A stretch of DNA of 64,000 bases from Siphlonurus alternatus (GCA_949825025.1 OX463788.1:19781799-19845798), one strand, 5' to 3'. Shown: positions 10,265-41,233, numbered from the stretch's first letter. Notes: generated by a model not told the origin, from the letters alone. Made by a program: numbers and translations.

Positions 10265-11881
10265 CTACGCTCTTCTTTCTTTGCTTGAGTTCGAGTTGTT
10301 TCTCCTTCTCTCTCTCTCGTTTGCTGGCAAACCTCGCCACACTTTCGGTATATCAAAACTTGGCTGTGAAATAACGTTGTCATGTGACGTCATACATATC
10401 GCCTCGTGAATTTTTCTTTTCTTCCAGCCTGATTCTCTTGCTACAATTTCAAAATTATTAAAGTCTATTTTATGATTATATTCTAAAGCATGATCGGCTA
10501 ATTTTGATGAATCAAATTTTCTGTTCTTAATTTTTTCTTCGTGTTCTTTTAATCTTACTGCTACTGGTCTTAGCGTTTCTCCGTAGTATTTTTTCTCACA
10601 TTCACATTCTATACTATAAACACAGTTCTTTATTTTTCCTTTCTCTTGTTTTGGTTTGTTATTACAAAGACGTTTTTTCAGTGTATCTTTTGAGGAGAAG
10701 GCTACTCTGAGATTTAATTTTGCAGCTTTTTTTCTTATCTGTTCTGATACTCCAGGTACATACGGGATAGCTATTGTTGCTATTGGTTTCTCTCTTTCTA
10801 ATTCTACTTTGGTTACTTTTTTCTCTTTCTTTTTTTCTTCAACTTGTTTTATTATAAAATTTGGGTATCCATTTTCTCTTAGCTGATTTTTTACTATGTT
10901 TATCTCGTTTTCTTTCTTGTAATCTTCATTACAATGTGTTTCTGCTCGTGTGAGGAGAGTATGCGCTATTGCTTTTTTTGTTGCTAGTGTATGGTTTGAC
11001 TTGAAATTTAAATATCGGCCGGAGTCCGTTTTTTTCCTATATACCGCCGTGGATAGAGTGTTATTTTTTCTCTCAACTTCAATGTCTAAAAATGCAATTT
11101 TCTTGTCTTTCTCTTTCTCCATGGTAAATTTGATATAATTTGATTGGCTGTTAAGATGAGTTAAAAATTCTAACGCTTCTTTTTCTGTACTCGGCCATAC
11201 AATAAAAACATCGTCAACATACCGACGCCATAATTTCGGTTTTATCGGTGCTGACTTTATTGCTTCTGATTCTAAATTTTCCATGAAAATATCACTGATG
11301 ATTGGTGAGAGCGGGGAGCCCATGGCCATCCCATTTTCTTGCTGGTAATATTCGTCTTCAAATTGAAAATATGTTGTTTTGAGGCACAGTCCGAGAAATT
11401 CTACTATTGTTTCTACACTGAGATTTGTTCTCTCTGCCAGTGTGTCATCTTCTTGTAATTTGACTTTTACTATTTCAAGTGCTTCGTCAGTTGGAACATT
11501 TGTAAACAAACTGACGACATCAAAACTGATTAACATGTCATTATTATCAACCTGTATATTATTAATCTGTTCAATAAAATAGTGTGAATTTTTTACATAT
11601 GATTGTGATTTTCCTGCTAGGGGCTGCAAAATATCTAATAGGTATTTGGCTAAGTTGTAAGTTGGAGAGTCGATGCTGCTTACTATTGGTCGCAATGGTG
11701 TATTATCTTTATGTATTTTTGGTTGTCCGTAAATATGCGGAGGTTTGCAGTGTTTTGGATTGATGAATCTAATTGTTTGTTTATCGAGTTTATCTTCATT
11801 CTTTTTAATTATTTCACTACAATAACCCCCCCACCCCCTTCTCCCTGACCTACCCCGACGCGTGTTGTTACTTGTCTTCAA
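10265..11881 (-). CDS. Penelope-type reverse transcriptase with GIY-YIG endonuclease (N-terminally truncated)
   Basis: The open frame is about 538 codons. RT landmarks in order: KPPHIYGQPKIHK and RPIVSSIDSPTYNLAKYL (fingers), SFDVVSLFTNVP (motif A, catalytic Asp), NGMAMGSPLSP (motif B), RRYVDDVF (motif C, catalytic Asp pair), then KIAFLDIEV. The C-terminal third has CVYSIECECEKKYYGET, the GIY-YIG-type endonuclease start, followed by an RLKEHE helix and a histidine-bearing segment. This is the canonical Penelope arrangement, in which nicked DNA primes reverse transcription. A stop lies directly upstream of a TTG codon at 11879-11881 inside the inverted repeat and there is no ATG there, so the roughly 200 residues that normally precede the RT core are missing. 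Catalytic residues look intact. Confidence 0.9.
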   Translation of the reverse strand: MKTSNNTRRGRSGRRGWGGYCSEIIKKNEDKLDKQTIRFINPKHCKPPHIYGQPKIHKDNTPLRPIVSSIDSPTYNLAKYLLDILQPLAGKSQSYVKNSHYFIEQINNIQVDNNDMLISFDVVSLFTNVPTDEALEIVKVKLQEDDTLAERTNLSVETIVEFLGLCLKTTYFQFEDEYYQQENGMAMGSPLSPIISDIFMENLESEAIKSAPIKPKLWRRYVDDVFIVWPSTEKEALEFLTHLNSQSNYIKFTMEKEKDKKIAFLDIEVERKNNTLSTAVYRKKTDSGRYLNFKSNHTLATKKAIAHTLLTRAETHCNEDYKKENEINIVKNQLRENGYPNFIIKQVEEKKKEKKVTKVELEREKPIATIAIPYVPGVSEQIRKKAAKLNLRVAFSSKDTLKKRLCNNKPKQEKGKIKNCVYSIECECEKKYYGETLRPVAVRLKEHEEKIKNRKFDSSKLADHALEYNHKIDFNNFEIVARESGWKKRKIHEAICMTSHDNVISQPSFDIPKVWRGLPANERERRRNNSNSSKERRA

Positions 11882-12158
11882 CTAAACAAAAAATCTACAA
11901 AGCCAGCAGTAGAGTTTGGTTCGTCAAAGCAAGTAGATTACTTGCGAAATATCACCAATTAGTTTAAAGTGATTACATCAAGTTTTGTGCAAAATTGTAC
12001 ATTTTTGGGAATAATAATTATTAAAATAACATATGCATATGTATATACTTAATTTAAATATTATTAAAATCAGTGCTAATTGTAGAGTGTTGCATAAAAT
12101 AAAGGATCGGCGAAGATTGCCCAGCATACATCAAATGGTATGTAAAACAAAAATAGTT
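11823..12158. repeat. Right inverted terminal repeat of the Penelope-like element
   Basis: It mirrors 9825-10160, ending in GTAAAACAAAAATAGTT. It overlaps the first codons of the RT frame, so the repeat replaces the missing N-terminal coding sequence. Confidence 0.85.
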
Positions 12159-12239
12159 TATAATGTCTACTTCGCCTGCTAAGTTTTATTATTCTGTAGT
12201 TAAGAATGGTTTATATATTTATATATATTATATATATAT

Positions 12240-12335
12240 GATGAAATATAGTAAGTTTTTCAACTTACAGACATTGGTAGTATTTTATAATAATTTAAAA
12301 CTTCTACCGTGTTTACCCGCCAAGACAATATAATA
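12240..12335. repeat. Fragment of a repeat also present at 62094-62540
   Basis: The segment from AAATATAGTAAGTTTTTCAAC through ACTTCTACCGTGTTTACCCGCC is shared, in both orientations, with the arms of the inverted structure at 62094-62540. It is bordered by (TA)n on both sides. Confidence 0.6.
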
Positions 12336-12486
12336 TATATATATATAATATAAGATTATTATACATCAGGAAAAAAGATACAAAGTATATAAACAGATGA
12401 TATTTTAAATTTGTATGTAAAATTTAATTCAGTAGAGGAAGAAAATAATAGCTCTAGAACAAATAATTTAAAATATTTTTGAGATT

Positions 12487-13225
12487 CTATAATAGTCTAA
12501 AATCCATAAAATTTGAATAGTAGAAAATATTAATAATATGGAAAAGCTTCTTGGCCAATTCGACACGCATAGTTTGATTGAGATGCATATTTCTCGCATT
12601 TCTTGTAAAATTATAATGAATATTTGAATTAAAATTAAGAATAATACTTGACTTTATAAGTTTATGTTGAATTTTATAAAACATGATAATAAGTTCTTCA
12701 AAATATTGCTAATTAAATTTGAAATTTTAGTTGTAGAATATACACATCTATCGATTTAGTTAATCTATACATATTTAAGATAAATTTTACAGCTCTTTTT
12801 TGTAAGATTTGTAAAGGATCCAGCACTTTTTAACAGAACTACCCCAAATAGGAAGCATATAATTAATATATGTATGTTTATATATTACATACGAAAGAGA
12901 AATATATAACTCATTTCATTGAAAAAGTTATAAATTTTCTGCATCTATAATAATAGAGTACACCAGTGTAGCTAGAAATCTTCTCTGTAACACTGTCAAT
13001 AAATTAAAGTTTATCCCATATTAAATGAGAATCTATAGTTAAAACCAAATATTTATAGGATGATACTCTTTCAATAGTTTGGTTACTTACAACAGGTGAT
13101 ACATCTGTATCATTTACATAAAATGATCTAGTAAGTGTATTCGAGTCTACTTCAAGATTTTTTTACTTGACTTGAGTCTCCATGTTACCTCTGTAGCCTT
13201 CTGTAAGATTCTTCAGGGAAGATGG
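12487..13225 (-). pseudogene. Non-LTR retrotransposon RT fragment, decayed
   Basis: Minus-strand pieces read YKYLVLTIDSHLIWDK and then TEKISSYTGVLY, typical of the segment after the RT core (YLG..ID..L.W..H). Further downstream is FYKIQHKLIKSS with a run of Asn-rich sequence. Stops and frameshifts interrupt it. It represents a LINE 3' region about 1 kb upstream of the Culd-like gene. Confidence 0.5.
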
Positions 13226-13278
13226 CAAAAATAGAAACTTCATTTTCTTGCAATGAGAGTGCCCATCAGTAATAGGAC

Positions 13279-13387
13279 TCCCTGTTCAGTGTACACTTTC
13301 TACACCCAATCGACCTTATATCCCATGTAGTTAAGGTTGATTGGGTGCAGAAAGTGTACACCGAGCAGGGTTTACGAACAGACCTAA
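13279..13387. mobile_element. Palindromic MITE, family C copy 1
   Basis: A hairpin with arms GTGTACACTTTCTACACCCA and its mirror ending CCGAGCAGGGTTTACGAACA. A longer copy with complete ends is at 35693-35817. Confidence 0.75.
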
Positions 13388-13888
13388 TATATTCGTTCAG
13401 AAGTTCCTGCAATGCATCTAGCTTATTCCTATAATTTCTATTTTTAATGCTATTTAATTTTTTTTTTTTTTTTGCAAGTAAATGAAGCTTTTAAATGTAG
13501 AAAGTGATTCAGTGAATACACATATTCATTTTACTCTTAAATTTTAGTTATGCACCCAATCTTCTAGGAAGATTAATAAATAATTTGATTAATAAATAAT
13601 TTGATTTGAAAAATGAATATTTTCATTTTTATTATAATTATAAGTATTTTATATTAAATAGCTTTGCTAAGATGTTGGATTAATTGTTTTGTATTATTTT
13701 TATATTTTATAATTGCAAGGTGCAAATGATACTCGGTTTTATATTATACTATATTTGTCTTAGATGTTTGTTTGCAATGTGATTTATTGACGTACTTTCA
13801 ACATGTTTTGTGAGTATGCGATCTTCTGACTTGCTTATATATTGTTGTGCAATCGAAAAGCAATAAAATGGTTATGAAAAACGCTATG

Positions 13889-14142
<254 letters not shown>

Positions 14143-14216
14143 ATGACTTGCTTCCTTCAATGGTTGCTTAATTGTGAATACTGACTGTATCAATATTATA
14201 TAGGTACTCCAATCAA

Positions 14217-32345
<18,129 letters not shown>

Positions 32346-32635
32346 TATTTCCCTTTTTTCTTTTACTATATTATATATTGCTATTTAAACATATCCTATA
32401 GGTCCCTGACTTTCACGTACTTGCAGATAAAAACAGGTTAATATGTTAGTCATTATGTTTTAACTATAATCAAGAATTCGACTCGTAAAATTAATTGTAA
32501 AGCTAAAATTTAATCAATTAAGCCACATTTGTTTTCTAACTGACAGTGAGTTTGCTTTGAAAAAAAAAAAAGAAAAATCATAGTCAAATAATTGTGGTTA
32601 TGACCTGTAAATGTATACGTTTATATTTTACATTA

Positions 32636-32641
32636 AATAAA
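32636..32641 (+). promoter_or_regulatory. Possible polyadenylation signal of the Culd-like gene
   Basis: The first AATAAA after the stop, giving a 3' UTR of about 300 nt. Other AT-rich candidates follow, so the site used is unknown. Confidence 0.3.
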
Positions 32642-33960
32642 TTGCTTATCTAGTATATTGAAATGTACAGCATCATCTCACGGATTTGAACGTGTCTGTC
32701 CTTATGTTTATTATAAATATGTAAATATACTATTATATTTTAATCATATTGTTTGCCTACATTAATGTTATACATGAACTAATTTAGTATACTCTAGCTG
32801 TGTCTTTATACTTTTTATTTTGAGGTATAAATACACGGTAGTTGAGTGTAATTTAATGAACAGCACTCGTAGGACCTGAAAACTGAAATTATATAAGAAA
32901 CACAGGAAATAATTTTTTTGTCTTAATCTGCGGGATGTAAATACATCTACTTTTATTAATTTTCGTAAATTATTATGTCGCCATAATTAATCAATAAAAT
33001 AAATATAAGTAATGTCATAATAATTATTTTCCCATGCAGCTTAAATATAATTCTTGTTAATTACCTTTTATAGCTCTGAAATAAACGGAGAAAGTGAAGA
33101 CGAAAAATAAGATTTGCAGGAAGAAGTATATTGAAATGCAAGCTGTTTGTACGAGTTGCTCCTCAAATTTAATTACATACTAGAAAAGTACTCGAGTTAA
33201 CAGTTAACACTCAATTCAATATTCTTATTACAATTTAAGTTGCATTTTAAAGACAGTTTTATCTCTTTTATGTTCACGTAATAGTAATTATATTTTTTTA
33301 TAATTTTCAATTCCTTTAAGTTATAGGAACATAATTAATTTCAGTTATTTTGAACACATGAATGATTTTAACTGAAACAATTAAGACTAATTTGGAATTC
33401 ACTAATAATATTGTGATTTAATCTGGTTATTCACTGACGTACGACAGCACAAGGAAAAATAAATATACAGTATAAAATTATACGTCATATATTAATAATT
33501 GTATTACATAATTATATATTAATTGTATCACAATAGCTCGCTTTGTAAATACACAATCAGAAAGAATCGATTTTTATTGATTAACCATTTTTTATGTTCC
33601 ATGTACATATCATAAATGGAAATCAATTCTTTCTGATCATGTATTTTTAATATATAATTCTTATCATATTGTACATAATTAAGAACAAAGGTCCATGAAT
33701 CGCTCCCAAAATGTTAGCAAATCTTCCTTACATAACATGTTATTACAATATATTGACAAGGAAAAATATATATTCAAGCATTTTTTTTTTTTTTTTTTTT
33801 TAGATATTGGGCAGTTATAGTACGACTTTTTCACACTAATATTTATTAACTCAAACTAGACTTTTTTGTCTTTTTACTACAAATTACTACTGCAGTTAAA
33901 GTAAATTTGCATGTCTTTCATTTTCAGATGTAAAAATACTGTATAACATATAATAATATA

Positions 33961-34146
33961 CAGGCGCGGATCCAGGGAAGGGGGGAGGGGCTGATGGGGC
34001 TGCAGCCCCCTCGCCCCGAAATTTTGGATTTAACATGGGCAATATAGGCAATTTCCCCCACTTAAATTTTTTTTTAACATTGGCCTTATGGAGGCAGCCC
34101 CCCTCCCCCCCCCCCCCCCCGAAATTTTTTTCTGGATCCGCACCTG
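33961..34146. mobile_element. MITE with CAGGYGCGGATCCAG termini, copy 1
   Basis: The left end CAGGCGCGGATCCAGGGAAG and right end TCTGGATCCGCACCTG are inverted copies with one mismatch over 15 bp. The interior has G- and C-runs and AACATGGGCAATATAGGCAA. The flanks are AT-rich, so the target duplication is ambiguous. A diverged copy lies at about 53196-53346. Confidence 0.75.
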
Positions 34147-34734
34147 ATAATAATATATAGGGTACAAAAATGGGCCAATGATATTAATCCTTAAAAATAA
34201 TACGAAATACATTATATACATGGGAGATTTTTTATTAAAATTTTAATTTTCCTATTATTTGTATTCCGACTAAAAACATGCCATGGTGGTGCTTTTGAAA
34301 TTAAGACCCAATTATTTTTTTCATCCCTTAAAAATGGTGGAAAGTGTGATTTTTCTTATGGGACTTCCAAGTTAAGTTATTTTAAAAATTTAGCTGAAAA
34401 TTGGTACCTGGAGGGGTGTAAATTGGATTTAATTAATCAATTAAATTCATTCCCTGTATAACGTTTTTGGGAGGTGGTCAATTTCATAAAAAAATCAAAG
34501 ATTTTAGTAACAATTCCGCATAAAAAAAAATCACTGAGAAAAGTAGTGATGAAAAAAAAATTGTTGGACCAACCCCGTGTCCCCCAGGAGAGGTTTTCTC
34601 CCTTACGAGGTCAAGTTTTTAACATCACTAAATTCAGAATTAAACGTACGTTGATTCCGGATCGAAAAAAATCACTGACAATTGTGAGAACAGTGGTGAT
34701 GTAGCTCACCTTCGTAAGGGTGACGCTCCCCCCC

Positions 34735-34735
34735 C

Positions 34736-34771
<36 letters not shown>

Positions 34772-34806
34772 AATATATATAAATATATATAAATATATAT
34801 ATATAA
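34735..34806. repeat. (TA)n / (ATATAA)n microsatellite
   Basis: TA repeats with ATATAA variants follow a short C run. Confidence 0.85.
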
Positions 34807-35341
34807 TTTATTTATAAAAATATAAAAGTTGAGGCCGTTCCCCTCCTTTAATAGCTAAAAATTTACTGCACCTCTTAATTTTTATATAATTTAAAATTTG
34901 ATCAAATTAAACTTTTATTCTTAAATACAAGTTAATTTAAGATGCACCAAATTATACATGTTAAAATAATATAGTTTCAATATTAGCAATATATGCTAAA
35001 AAGGGCTATACTTAATTAACCCATCTACGGACACTATTATATCTTAAACATAAAAATTAAAGTTTTACTATCTTAAAACTCACAATTAATTATTCTTATA
35101 GTTTATACAATATAATTAATCATACATTTTTAAATATTTACTGCAGCAAAAATTAAAATCTGATTTGTCACTCATAAAATACAATCATAGCAATCAGGAA
35201 TATTATGACAATTGTTTTTGTCGGCTGTAGCATACAAATAAAATTGTTTTAATGCAAATTTTGCTCCCTTATCACCCCATAGAATCTTTATAATTATTAT
35301 AGGTCTGCTTCCTCATACCATATCCATGAGTAAATAATACA

Positions 35342-35646
35342 ATGGAGTATATATATCGACCTCAATTTCTTTTATTGCAGAAATGGATAGAGCGTGCTAC
35401 CCTGATTTTTTTCAGATTTTTTAGAATCCGGGAACTATTTTTAAAAAATTATTAAAAGTTCTTTTTGTGACGTCACGAGACGCCGCTCTTTAAGACTTGC
35501 CGCCACGTGACGTCACAAAAAGGACTTTCAATAATTTTTTAAAAATAGTTCACGGACTCTAAAAAATGTGAAAAAAATCAGGTAGCATAACTTTTGCACG
35601 CTCTATCCATTTCTGCAATAAAAAAAATTGAGGCCGATACTCCATT
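35342..35646. mobile_element. Palindromic MITE, family A copy 2
   Basis: Same ends and central TGACGTCA boxes as 3581-3897. The ends read AATGGAGTAT / GATACTCCATT. Confidence 0.85.
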
Positions 35647-35692
35647 GTGATTTTAAAAGCATCCCGCACTTATTAATTTATAAACATAATAG

Positions 35693-35817
35693 AGGCCTGT
35701 TCGTAAACCCTGCTCGGTGTACACTTAATTTCTGCACCCAATTGACCTTATGTACATGGGATATAAGGTCGATTGGGTGTAGAAAGTGTACACCGAGCAG
35801 GGTTTACGAACAGGCCT
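35693..35817. mobile_element. Palindromic MITE, family C copy 2
   Basis: The left arm AGGCCTGTTCGTAAACCCTG is mirrored exactly at the right end. The two arms stay nearly identical to a central TGTACATGGGATA loop. Confidence 0.85.
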
Positions 35818-35954
35818 ATTAATTATATAGCTATAGAAACACTTACAAGTTCAAATAGATGACAGTCAACAATAAGATGTTACTAAAAAGTACTCAATTT
35901 CGTCTTAACTAATATAGGTGGATTACTAATTTGTCCAATGGAAATATCATATAT

Positions 35955-36192
35955 ATCATCCCTCATCCGGAATAACGATGAGCTATCTGCTCACCACGAA
36001 TTCGGTGCAATAATGAGCTATCTGCCATATCAGGGGGGGAGGGCAATTATGAGCTTTAAATCTCAGTATAAAATAAAGCTCAGTTTTGCTCTCACTTGGA
36101 AATAGCAGATAGCTCATTATTTTGCAACAATATTGTGGTATATATTATTATATATAGGCAGATAGCTCATTATTCCGGACGAGGGACGATCG
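35955..36192. mobile_element. Palindromic element, family G
   Basis: TCATCCGGAATAACGATGAG and GAGCTATCTGC blocks near the left are mirrored by GCAGATAGCTCATTATTCCG at the right. The middle is imperfect. Confidence 0.65.
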
Positions 36193-36259
36193 ATATTTAG
36201 TCCAATATGTCATACCTTTATAGGATGTAACACTGCATCATGAATTCCATTTGTAATTT

Positions 36260-36611
36260 AAGGGTAAGGTAACGCCACCAATGTTAAAAAAAATCCCTCT
36301 CACAAAAATTCTGAAAAAAATTTAAAATGTTCTCCTCTACACCCCCTATCAGTAGCTAAAATATCAGGTATACAAATACGATCTAGTTTTTGAGTTATGA
36401 ATTTTTAAAGTTGACCAATTTAACATGGGAGTTTCATTTCTCCATGTTAAAGTAGTCTACTTTAAAAATTTATAACTCAAAAACTAGATCGTATTTGTAT
36501 ACCTGATATTTTAGGTACTGATAGGGGGTATAGAGGAGAACATTTTAAATTTTTTTCAGAATTTTTGTGAGAGGGATTTTTTTTAACATTGGTGGCGTTA
36601 CCTTACCCTTA
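36260..36611. mobile_element. Palindromic MITE, family D copy 2
   Basis: Ends AAGGGTAAGGTAACGCCACC / GGTGGCGTTACCTTACCCTT are exact mirrors. Arms carry TCTCCTCTACACCCCCTATC. Confidence 0.9.
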
Positions 36612-39189
36612 ATCAGTTTCTTATTTGATGTAATTTAATTTATGTAATTTATTATTATTATAATTATTATTTTTCCCCTTATCAAATTAAAGTGGACTCG
36701 TTTTAGAAAAATCACATATTTCTCTTCTTCTACTATTGTTATATATTTATTATTTTTCTATTTTTAGAATTTATTGCGCCTTATCCAAGGATTTTTCACT
36801 TAAAATTTTCTTAGCCTTAGGAAAGTATCATTATTATATATATATATTTGTTTGTTTTGTTTTTTACACCTTATTATAATCCTACTAAATTGCAGCATGA
36901 TTGATGATTTTATTTTAAATTAGTGAGATTACTAATTTACTATATATATAGGCATGAAACATAATAATATATTTTATAAAAATAATAATATATAGTATAA
37001 TTATATAATTTATATAATATATAATTATAAAGGCAATAATATATATACTACACAATAAACAGCTAGTTACACTTCAATGTATGAAAATGTGTATTTTATT
37101 ACTATTTTGATGTGAACCATGATATTTAAAAGACTCTGATTTAATAGCGTACATATAACATTCACATAATTCAATTGTATTTACTTGACATACATGTATT
37201 GTAATCATGTTATTAATACTGCTTGTATTTGTAGCTATTAATCATAAAAATATGTAAAGAAATAAATAGTCAAAATTAAAGTTTAAATTATTTTTATTTT
37301 ATGTAGATGATAACATTAAATTTTATTCTGTACATCAAATACTAAACAAATGTTTTATTTTAAAACTAATTATTTTTCTTCTTATTCTAGTTGACAATTC
37401 AAAGTATACATACTGAACTGTCTTCATTCTATAATCTGTTGGTAAATTGCAACAGTATTTAATAATAGTAAAATTAAAGCAATCATTACATTAAACCATA
37501 ACAAAACTATAGAACAAATTTCCCAGTAATTTTTACTTGAGCCAATGGCAGAAAAATATGTTTGATTTACTTATATATGTTTTTAAACAACAAAGTTTTT
37601 AAATGAATTTGATACTACCTTTATTTTTATTGCACTTAAATTTAATAAAATTATAATTAACATAGTTACTTTGAATGAATTTTCAATATAAACAAGAAAT
37701 AAGTTCTATTACTTTATATTAAGAGCTATGTGACATTTGACATTTAAGGAGATATATATTATGATAAAAATAATTTTATAGAAGCCATTTAAAAAATTAA
37801 AATAAATAAGTTTAAAGGAAAAAATATAATGTAAAAATCAACAACAATAGATACAAAAACAATGATTTTTTGTTTACTGTATGTAGACGGTACAATTTAT
37901 TTTTTCTGTTTTTTTTTTCTGTTTTTTTTTTTTTCTTTTTCTAGTTTATTATTATTATTATGCAACTTATATTATTTCTTTTTCAAATCCACTTCTTAGC
38001 CTAGAATTTAGTGTAAATTTACTAATTCAAATGCCCGCTGATATGAGAATCCATTAACAGTTTACAGTTAAGAGTAAATGGCACTGTTCTTAGTAGACGT
38101 GAATCTCTTTGAAAATTTAAATAAACCTTCCTTTCCTAATATTATTATTATTGATTGAAAAAAAAAAAAAAGTAAAATATGTTCTAGTTTGTGAGACAGC
38201 ATATTATATTAGAACGGAAGAATGCCATGGGGACTGTGGCGGCTAGTCAAATTTGGTCAAAAATCAGTGTTTAAACAAAAGCGCTATAAAAAAGATTTCT
38301 GACCATGCAGGTTAATCATGTACTTTATTTTAAGCTGCAAAAATATTTCAGATTTACCATCGGGAATTGATATGAGCAATTACTGCCAATTAAGGGGTTT
38401 AATATATTGTGACAAGTTTTTTATTTATTTATTTTTTAATTGATTAACAAATAACAATCATATCTGTCAACGGAAAATCAAATAATTGCTTCAATAAGTG
38501 AATTTTTATACCCCCACTTATGACTTTTGCTGAAATTATACTGTATAATAATATACAATGTGAAAAAATATCCGCCCCTAACAATCTAGCTCTAAAATGA
38601 TATGATTTTTTATGATACAATTATTTTATTAGATTTAATAGATTTTCTTAAATCAACTACTCTATGTTTTGTTTTTCTTGAACTATGTGACTGATCATTT
38701 CTCTTTTTAATGCCGTAAATAAATAAATCAACATAACATATGGAGGTGGGGGGGGGGGGGGATTTTGATTTATCACCCAGCATACAGTATGGAACATTAA
38801 CATATTTGAGAAGGATTAATTTTTATTTTTAGAAGGTAATTTTAAGATAAGGAACTATAAAATTACTCCGAACTGATGAACATGATATAAATATATACGT
38901 ACATAGAATAAAATAATAACAATTTGGGATCAAATGATAAAATATTGATAGTAGATGTCAGTCATGTTTAATTATGAATAGTTCATTGATGCTTCTTTTT
39001 ATATAATTAAGCTAGTGAGAATCGTTATAGTTACTATACCATGATTGAGAATGTTTTAGACTTTATAACTATATGGAGAATAAATATTATAATATTTATT
39101 TGTTATTTGGTAATTGTATAAATTGTATTATGATTTCATAAATCTAGTATCCGCAGTATCCCTCTTAATTAAGGTGGATGAGCAATATC

Positions 39190-39392
39190 AGTTTTTTTTT
39201 TCTAAGGACAGAATACAAAAGGCCAGTGTCAATTCAATTGCAAACTGTAGAAACAGGGCATATATGATTCTTCATGTTGTAAAATTTACTTTGAGTGTAG
39301 AGTTTGAATGCTTAGCTAGAGAAGAACATAAAGCCACACAGAGAAAAGATAAGGAATGTCATCCAGAAGAAGAGTCTGAAGATTTCCTTTAA
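39190..39392 (+). other. Candidate terminal exon, unknown
   Basis: After a pyrimidine-rich acceptor-like tttttttttctaag at about 39207, a frame runs to TAA at 39390-39392, with an acidic/basic end (ATQRKDKECHPEEESEDFL). No family is recognised and no partner exon was found, so it may be chance. Confidence 0.2.
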
Positions 39393-39829
39393 ATATTCAC
39401 TGGTCAACGTACAAACATTGCATGGTAACAAACATTAACAAATCGCCTGAATTGTAAAATATTATTATATATGTTATTATCTTTTGGCAAAGCCTACTTA
39501 ATAGCTTACTTATTTAATATAATTTGAAAGTAAATGAAACTTTGAATTTGCTTACACAGCAGGGACATTAAAATAATATTTAACATAAAATTCTAATTTG
39601 TAAAAGAACATGTGTTCCGAAAACATCACATTTCTCTTCAATAGATGCTTATTATAGGCTTAATAATTATCACAAAATAATTAAATCAAAATGAAGATTA
39701 TATATAATTCATTTAACAAGTTCTTGATAAAGGTAATAAAGAAAAAATTATACTTTAGAAATGGCTTCTATAAATTTGTAGTAGTAGCCCACTTGAAGAC
39801 AAATCTAATGATTTTTTTTTTCATATATA

Positions 39830-39830
<1 letters not shown>

Positions 39831-39912
<82 letters not shown>
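39831..39912. repeat. (TG)n-(TA)n-(CA)n compound microsatellite
   Basis: TG, TA and then CA runs form an inverted-repeat-like tract; a CA run follows again at about 40081-40120. Confidence 0.9.
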
Positions 39913-39916
<4 letters not shown>

Positions 39917-40079
39917 GAACAAGTCTAATAACAAGAATTATAGAGAATATAAGACCAGAACCAGAAAAAATTAACCAGCAATAATTACTAACATCAGTTT
40001 TGCAGGGTCAAATAAAAAATAAATACTCTATTTTTGTATTGTATTGTAATATATATATATATATGTATATATATATACA

Positions 40080-40120
<41 letters not shown>
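40080..40120. repeat. (CA)n microsatellite
   Basis: About 19 CA units, directly abutting the hairpin at 40125. Confidence 0.9.
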
Positions 40121-40122
<2 letters not shown>

Positions 40123-40124
40123 CA

Positions 40125-40317
40125 ATGGCGTTCCGTCAAAAACGACTAACTCATCGCGAGCCGAGATGGTTGCTTTTGCACTATGAGTTTCCAGGTATAC
40201 ATTTTTTTATACCTGGAAACCCATGGAGCAAAAGCGACCATCTCGGCTCGCAATAAAACGAGTTAGTTATTCTTGATAAACAAGATAAAATATGAGTTAG
40301 TCATTTTTGACGGAACA
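40125..40317. mobile_element. Palindromic MITE, family H
   Basis: The left arm GTTCCGTCAAAAACGACTAAC pairs with the right end GTTAGTCATTTTTGACGGAAC (one arm carries an extra duplicated block near 40265). The inner arms are GAGCCGAGATGGTTGCTTTT / AAAAGCGACCATCTCGGCTC. Confidence 0.8.
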
Positions 40318-41233
40318 CTATCGACATATTATACTGTATATATAATATATATTGATCCTGCAAAATTTTACCTTTTATTGAAAATAATTGTTTTAAAAAT
40401 AAACCCATAAATAACATTTGAGTTCATTTGATTCTATTGCTGTAATTACAAATTAAAATAAAATATTCTCAAACTACATGCTTCAGCATATGGTGTTCTT
40501 CTTCATTAACAAATTTCTGAAATATACATGACATAATTAAGTTCACTAGACACATGATACATAATTCATTTTCCTGTAAAGTGGCAATTATTGTGTTGTG
40601 AGCCATTGAAGCTCTCAACAAGATATAAAAAAACTAGCTGTAATGCTAACTTCACAAAAATGTTAGACAAGATGAGACTACACATTGGAATAATAATAAA
40701 AAAATAAATAAATTAAAAAAAAATTAAATTTTTTCACAAATAGTAGTTTTAATAAACAAAACCCACTCAGCATCCCCAGGTTGCTGAATTAAGTACATAT
40801 TGCTAAATATAGCTGCCAAAGTTAGGATTACCATCTGTGGAATCTCATCCATATGAACTATTTTGAAAATTTAGCTGTACATTACTAATTTCATATCAGT
40901 CAAAATAATATAGTATCATACAGTCTTACAATTGTAACTTGCATTTAACATAAATACATTTATTTTCTAGTAATTTGTAGAAAAAATTCACATTATTGAT
41001 AAAGTTTTTCTTTGTTTTATTATTACATATATAATGAATCTACTTACATTGCTCACCAAAGATGCTCAAGTTGCTAAGTCAACTTTATTTAACCCATCAA
41101 CCCAAAGTAAAACTTAGCAAGTTAAGACATAATGAGGTCTTTGATGTGCTCTCTGAATTCTGTGAACCATGCTCTTGCATTGAATGCATTTACTGTACAT
41201 TCTGTGTATGTATAAATATAACATATCATTCCG

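Larger units (their letters stand above)
9825..12158 (-). mobile_element. Penelope-like retroelement with inverted terminal repeats
   Basis: A minus-strand RT/GIY-YIG frame lies between two arms of about 334 bp in opposite orientation: 9825-10160 and 11823-12158. The arms match over almost their whole length, including GGATCGGCGAAGATTGCCCA in the right arm and its mirror in the left. Penelope-like elements are known for pseudo-LTRs that can be direct or inverted. The element lies in the intergenic region upstream of the Culd-like gene. The frame has no stop or frameshift over more than 500 codons, so the insertion looks young, but it is truncated at its N-terminus. Confidence 0.85.

Noticed and set aside
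11900..12010. Hammerhead in the Penelope inverted repeat (GCAAGT-AGATT-ACTTGC followed by GAAAT)
   Set aside because: The hairpin is real, but the box before it (GTCAAA) does not fit CUGANGA and stem I cannot be closed.
34474..34704. 76-codon Lys-rich frame
   Set aside because: No motif, no splice context, and AT-rich repeat-like sequence around it.
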